DNA of 64,000 nucleotides. Origin: Colius striatus. Its lineage: Eukaryota; Chordata; Aves; Coliiformes; Coliidae. Each line of letters begins with the position of its first letter. The first letter of the stretch is position 1. Under the pieces are notes generated by a model. It worked only from the letters and a program-made list of their open reading frames with translations, was not told the DNA's origin and did not search any database. Positions 58,063 through 64,000 of this stretch are shown here, in pieces. The stretch covers positions 19,560,501-19,624,500 of the forward strand of contig NC_084761.1 of assembly GCF_028858725.1 (NCBI RefSeq). The letters are read 5' to 3'. The translations under genes were made by a program, and so were the position numbers.

Positions 58063-60140
58063 GCTCTATGCAAATTTAAGTGCTACACAATACGCTCCAG
58101 GACACTGCTCAGAAATCACAGGAGATCCCCTTGCATCAAGGCAGGCAATAGGTGAGACAGACGGACGAGTAGAATACAGAGGAAGATTAAAAATATCAGT
58201 CCCAAAGTGGTATCTTTTTCTTCTTTTAAATACCTCATTAGAAGAAATAGAAAAACCTCTCTACGTTGCCATCATGAATCCAGCTGCCTGAGAATTAGCC
58301 ATAAGCACCACACTACTTTCACACATTGTTATTACTGCCTCTTGCTATTCACTGGAAAAAAAAAAGTGCTAACCCAATTCCCTCTATGTCAACTAATACT
58401 CCCCTCACTGTGGAAGGGAGCGCTCAACATGACTAGTAGATCGCCAACAATTCAACTAAGTGCTGTGACTATCAAAACATTAACCTTTTTCCACCTCCAG
58501 ATTCTGCAATCACATCGTAACAGAAATTACCTGATAGTATTAAATGGATCCTTTATCTACACGAACAGAAACTGAAAGTAGGAAATGATAAATTGGCAAC
58601 AAGTCATAATCCATTGAGCTTCATTCACAAAGTCATCTCTTGCAGTTGTAGGGCTACATTGTCATGCTGACAACTGCTACTTGAATTATCAAAAATGGAA
58701 GTTCCATGTAACAGAAAAAATAGGAGTCAGATTTCTTTTCTAACAAAAAGAACAAGAACTCTCACAGAAACAGTAAAAGTATTTGTATTTGAAGAGATTA
58801 ATCCAGTCTGCTCCTGGCATTGGTGGGGACCAGGAAACAGTTTAGCACAAAAGTTGTCAGAGTTATCATATGCAGTTCACTGTACAGAGATAGTACAACA
58901 TTTTGTTTACAGGCACATAAAAAAATCAAAACAGCATCCAATTTGGCATCTCCCAGTTCAGTGCTCATGGAGCCATCCTCCAGCCTAGGAATAACGCAAG
59001 AATCTTCAAGTGAGTTACTTTTTAGATGTACAGTAATGCAATCAATTCATTTATTCTCTTCAAACTCTTTCCTCCTTTGTAAACATGCCTGTGGCATCAT
59101 TCCACTGAAATAAACATGCATTCTCTTTATAGAACAGATCAATATTTTTGAAAGCAAGTCTCCTTTGTACAGGCTTACAAAGTTCTGTCAAGATTGCTGT
59201 TGAGATTCCCATCCACAGTACATTACCATAATCATAACTGTATCCCTAACTTGACATTTCTATCATCTCCCTAGCTGGCATAAACCAGTTCTGCAACAAA
59301 AATTTAAAAAACAGAAGTTGACACAATCCGTATTTCCAAAGCCAAGAAACACTTGTCATGATAGTTTGCAGGAGTAAGCAAGATTTTTCTCCAACAGAGA
59401 CAGAGCTTCACATCACTGATGTTATCCTGTCCAAAACGTAAGATTCAGGAACAAGCAGAAACTCCCTCAACAGAACTGTACCAACCAACCTCAACACTGT
59501 ACTTGTTTTGGTTAAGGTCAAGACTGTTGTCTAAACATTTATATAAAAGGTTATGCTGTGCAATCTGAGCCAGAACAGTTAATCCAATCCATTTCTCTGT
59601 GCCATTAAATCTCTAGTCTCTCAACCTGCAGTACGCTACACATACCAAGTTACTCAAGATGTAACCAAAGTGATGCTACTGGGCAGAATGTGCTTCCTGC
59701 CCAACTTCACAAAAGGAAGCTTCTCGACTTGGATAAGATCTTGATAAGACATCTATAATGTGCATTCACTATCACTGTTAAACACAAAAAAAAACACACT
59801 AAAACACTTTGAACAATAGTTGTATCTTCAACATATGGAAATTATTTTTCCCCATCCTTTCCAGCTTGGTTTGTTCACTGAATTCAACTCCACCTGTAGT
59901 TTACTCTGAACTGAAAACAGAGGAGTTTGAAAAGCAGAACCATGGCATTATCTGTGAATTTAGACTAGACAGAAAAAAACTGAGTTACCTGTTCTACAAC
60001 ACTGAGGCTATGATCAAGAGAACCCATAAATTCAGTTCCTTTTATAGATTAAGATGTTATTTGCTAAGGATGTTTAATGCATACAACAGTTCACTTATTT
60101 AAAACTTGATTTCATTCCAATATAATAAACAAGTGTTGAA

Positions 60141-60950
60141 ATTGAGAGTTGGGCAGAGAGGCACCTCACGAGGTTCACCAAGGACAAGTGCAGAGTCCTG
60201 TGTCTGGGAAGGAACAACCCCATGCACTAGTACAGGCTGGGGACTGACCTGCTGGAGAGCAGCTCTGCAGAGAGAGGCCTGGGAGTCCTGATTGATAATA
60301 AACTAACCCTGAGCCAGCAATGTGCCCTCGTGGCCAAGAGGGCCAATGGCATCCTGGGATGCATCAAGAAGAGTGTAGCCAGCAGATCAAGGGAGGTTCT
60401 TCTCCCCCTCTACTCTGCCCTAGTGAGGCCTCATCTGGAGTACTGTGTCCAGTTCTGGGCTCCTCAGCTCAAGAGGGACAGAAAACTTCTGGAGAGAGTC
60501 CCGCGCAGGGCCACCAAGATGATCAGGGGACTGGAACATCTTTCATACGAGGAAAGGCTGAGGGAACTGGGGCTGTTTAGGCTAGAAAAGAGGAGACTGA
60601 GGGGGGAATCTTACTAATATTTACAAATATCTAAAGGGTGGATATCAGGAGGCTGGGACATCCCTTTTTTCTGTTGTATCTAGCAACAGGACAAGGGGTA
60701 ATGGGATGAAGCTGGAACACAAAAAGTTCCACTTAAACATAAGAAAAAACTGTTTTACTGTGAGGGTGACAGAGCCCTAGCACAGGCTGCCCAGGGGGGT
60801 TGTGGAGTCTCCTTCCTTGGAGGTCTTCAAAGACCTGCCTGGACATGTTCCTATGCAACCTGGTCTAGGTTGACCTGCTTCTGCAGGGGGGTTGGACTAG
60901 ATGATCTCTAAAGGTCCTTTCCAACCCCTACCATTCTATGATTCTATGAA
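60141..60950 (+). mobile_element. CR1 LINE, 5'-truncated copy in BMP2K intron 1 (antisense)
   Basis: The last part of CR1 ORF2 plus the complete 3' end. In the frame through 60330-60617, the phrases [31 protein letters not shown] and LEKRRLRG are hallmarks of the CR1 reverse-transcriptase protein C-terminus. The 3' UTR has the standard GGTTGGACTAGATGATCTCT segment and ends in the repeated ATTCTATG unit near 60949. The copy is dead: besides truncation there is an in-frame TAG at 60228-60230 and a frameshift with a stop at about 60615. It lies antisense to BMP2K. Identity to consensus looks higher than for the copy in PAQR3 intron 3, so it is younger. Confidence 0.95.
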
Positions 60951-63900
60951 ATGAGAATAAGAACCTCTTGTCTTCACACTTGTCTTCACATTTGAAATAA
61001 AATATAGTTACAGTATGGTTAAATCAATCCACTACATACCTACTATGCAGCCACCAAAATATTTCTGGAACTAAACTCCACTGTCATACTGTATGGTTAA
61101 CACCAAATTAATACAAACACAAATACATTTTCTTTAATCCTTATAGCGGTAGTTGGTCTTGTATTTGCCTTGAAAACACTACTTGAGTTCTGATTTAAAC
61201 ACACATGTTAGAGAATGGATCTATAACCTCACACAAGTAAGTCACCCAGTGAGTATCACAAAGCTACCACAGCACAGAAACAAGGCAAAGCATAAGGTGC
61301 CCAGCATCCACAAAATCACTAGTTCCACAGCATCTTGGAGAAAGGACACTTTTCATTCCAAACCCAAGACAGTCTCTGGGCTGTGCAGAGATCAATCAAG
61401 CAGTTAATGATGCTAGAAGCATTTCAGACCAAGGCAGATGTCCTACGAAGATTCTATGGTTTACTATTTTTCTATGGCCTCATACACACGCTAAATCAGC
61501 AAGATGAAATGGTATCTCTCACTGATAGAAAAAGTCTCACTTGTACCTTTACATCATCACAATGAACTCATTGGCTATTTTTCACATGTAACCATGATAA
61601 AAACTAGATTATCTGGCTAGAACTAGCTTTTAAGAGTACCTGATATGAATGTTTGAGGTGATAACACTAAAGGTTTTCATGATCTCACTTCACCTTCTTT
61701 AGCCATCTGCAAATACTTGTCTATGTTTAAACTCTGAGTATACCAAAGGAGCAGGTATAGACCTATCTGGCATAGGAACAATAATGGGACCAATAAACTT
61801 TCTTAAGAGCAAAATATCTCAGATTAGACCTGCTTATACTCATGAATATAATTAAAAAATATTTTGGGAGGTAATATTTCCCAATATGCAGAATACACTT
61901 TGATACTTCAATTTACATAGAAAATACTTCTTTAAAGACAGCTATCCGAATTATTTTAAGTCACTTTTGTGCTTGGGATTCGTTCACTAATACTTTCAAA
62001 CTCCACACTGTGACAACTGACAACTTAAAATGAGACTGAAGCTTCTAAACAGCGTAAGCAGCTTGATCTTTTAAAATAAACAAGCATGATTCTAGGCATC
62101 AGTCAATATCATCAAAGTCATTTAATCTCTCTTATACACCTACTGTGTTTTAAAGCAGAGTCAGTGAACAGCATTAACTCTGAACAAGGCAGTTATTCCT
62201 CACACAGACCACCTTGTTCTTTGGGTTAGTCTCAAAAAATGAAAATGTTAGGTCACACCTATCATCTCAACCCAAAGATGTTCTTCAACAAAAACATCCC
62301 CTTAAAAATGCCAATATGTTATTTCATGTCAGCTTAAGAGAACAGCAAGTCAAAAGGAAGATGGAAAATGGTCCATTTGAAGAAGATAATCAAACATTTC
62401 AAGAAAGCACAAAGCTGGGAAAGTAATACTGTTAATTTAAACCAAGACTGCAGGAACATGAAGATCTCTACACCAGATTTAGCATGCAGTGTTATCTTCT
62501 GATGAGTGTTTGTATGGTTACACTTTTATCGCTACCATAAGAATATAAGCTTTTTTTTTCCTATTTCCAGTATTCCTAAGGAATCTCCAGATAGCTCATT
62601 CTGAGAATAAATAATTAAGCAAAAACCAAGTGATACTACATAAGTTGTAAGTCATCTAAACAAGACTCAAGGTAAAAGTCTCAACTCCACGGACGCAGAG
62701 TGTGCTACTGAGCTCTGTGGAAAGACAGAGAAGCTCCATATGACACAATTAGTTTATTTCCTCTTCTTCCAAAAAGTTTTTCCTGTTCATCACACACAAA
62801 ACAGAACTGATCCTGTGTCTAACACTGACACAACAAATTCCATCCATACTTCCTGTTCTTGTTTCATGCAACACATGCCATAATCATGTCATCCTTATAC
62901 ATGTGTGTCAGCAGAGAAATGAAGTGCCTTATAGTCTTTAATGATTTATTTGCTCTGTATCTGAGACATCAAGTTCAAAACTGAAGTACTAAGAGGAATT
63001 ACCTTCTCCTGTCACTGTAATCCGAAGAAGCGCTTGGCTCGATCTTAAACAGCATAGGTGAAGGAACTGCACATTTAGCAGTGAGACAAAGATTATCCCC
63101 AAGTTTTGCTCCTCCATAGCTTATCTCTCCAAAGAAATGCCGCTTTTACATCGTTTCATGCAAATAATGTGCTAATTATCCAAAATTTCTTTTTTTAAAA
63201 AAAACCTGTTTAGCAACAATTTCTTTAAATAAAAGCACATACAGAGTGTTTCAACTTATAGGAATTTCAAAAGAATATAATAACATGCCCTATTAATCAC
63301 TGACTTCTAAAACTGTCTTTTGTTTTAAAAGAAATTTGGCAAAATGCTGCAATAACAACTCATTAAACCTGCTGCTGAAAGACACACAGACAGAAATTAC
63401 AGCCCAAATAACAAATTGTAAAACATGAGAAATGAGTCAGTAGAACAGAACAAGAATTAAACCAAGGACTGGACCTTAGAAAGTCTCTTGGAGACTTGCT
63501 CATTAAAGTTTCAAGGCACCAAGTGAACAACTTCATCTGTTAAAACAATGGACAAATTTGGAAGGAAGCCCAACATATATATTATTCCAAATAAAATCTC
63601 CTCCAGTCCTGGAGGATCAGAATTCCTTTCATAGCTCTGTCAATGACACTCAAAGCATAGCATACTACAGAAGCCATGAGGAAGAAATCACCACCAACTC
63701 TAACCATAAACTCTACCCATATCCCTTGTACAGATTCGTTCTATGACTTGCAGCAAATCCCTTCCTCATCTTTGGTTTCTCCATCTGACTCTCCCTAAGG
63801 AGATGCAATGTTCTTCTTGAAGAGCAAGACAAAAAAATCCCAAAAGGTACTCACTATTTGCATCAGTATTAGCAAGGAAGACATAAGGAGAAACAAGGCT

Positions 63901-64000
63901 AAGAAAAGACTGGCATACCTTTACAGGGAAAATGCTGCAAGTTAGCTAGTTTTCAGTTTTCAGTTCTCCAACATGGACTTAATGTTTTTTAACACATTGC

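Noticed and set aside
60320-60580. Second open frame inside the CR1 copy
   Set aside because: Out-of-frame shadow of the CR1 ORF2 remnant that reads at 60330-60617.

Overview
The window is vertebrate nuclear DNA, almost certainly avian. Two lines of evidence support this. The intergenic and intronic sequence carries CR1-type LINE 3' ends, including one with the typical terminal ATTCTATGATTCTATGA. The two genes present are a conserved vertebrate neighbour pair. The species cannot be fixed from the sequence alone. There are no bacterial operons, CRISPR arrays, insertion sequences or phage genes.

Layout: bases 1-2090 are AT-rich flanking DNA with no gene I can support. A CpG island at about 2090-3130 holds the PAQR3 promoter, exon 1 and exon 2. 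PAQR3 (+ strand, six coding exons, 2605-7543) encodes a complete 311-residue seven-helix Golgi receptor-family protein. Its 3' UTR probably ends after an AATAAA at 10312. A short gene-free gap of about 1.4 kb follows. BMP2K then lies tail-to-tail on the - strand. Its stop codon is at 15876-15878 and its probable 3' UTR occupies about 11.7-15.9 kb. Fifteen coding exons (taken as exons 2-16) run from 17308 up to 50286. The first coding exon, with the N-terminus and the start of the kinase domain, is not in the window. Everything from 50287 to 64000 is therefore intron 1 of BMP2K, containing one CR1 copy at about 60141-60950.

The assembled BMP2K reading frame is open across all fourteen visible splice junctions and gives 1,072 complete codons: kinase domain, Gln-rich middle, and a large last exon with repeated D-x-F-G-x-x-P-F endocytic motifs. 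The frame closes only if exons 13 and 15 use GC instead of GT donors, both with the sequence CAG|GCAAGT. Failure to splice the second would end the protein five codons later. That predicts a protein close to the size I recall for the known short BMP2K isoform, and it is the most interesting observation here.

The two genes have separate jobs. PAQR3 tethers Raf/MAPK signalling to the Golgi. BMP2K is a Numb-associated-family kinase acting on AP-2, clathrin and COPII traffic. I see no new multi-gene system. The rest of the window is intronic or UTR sequence with simple repeats and a few hairpins.
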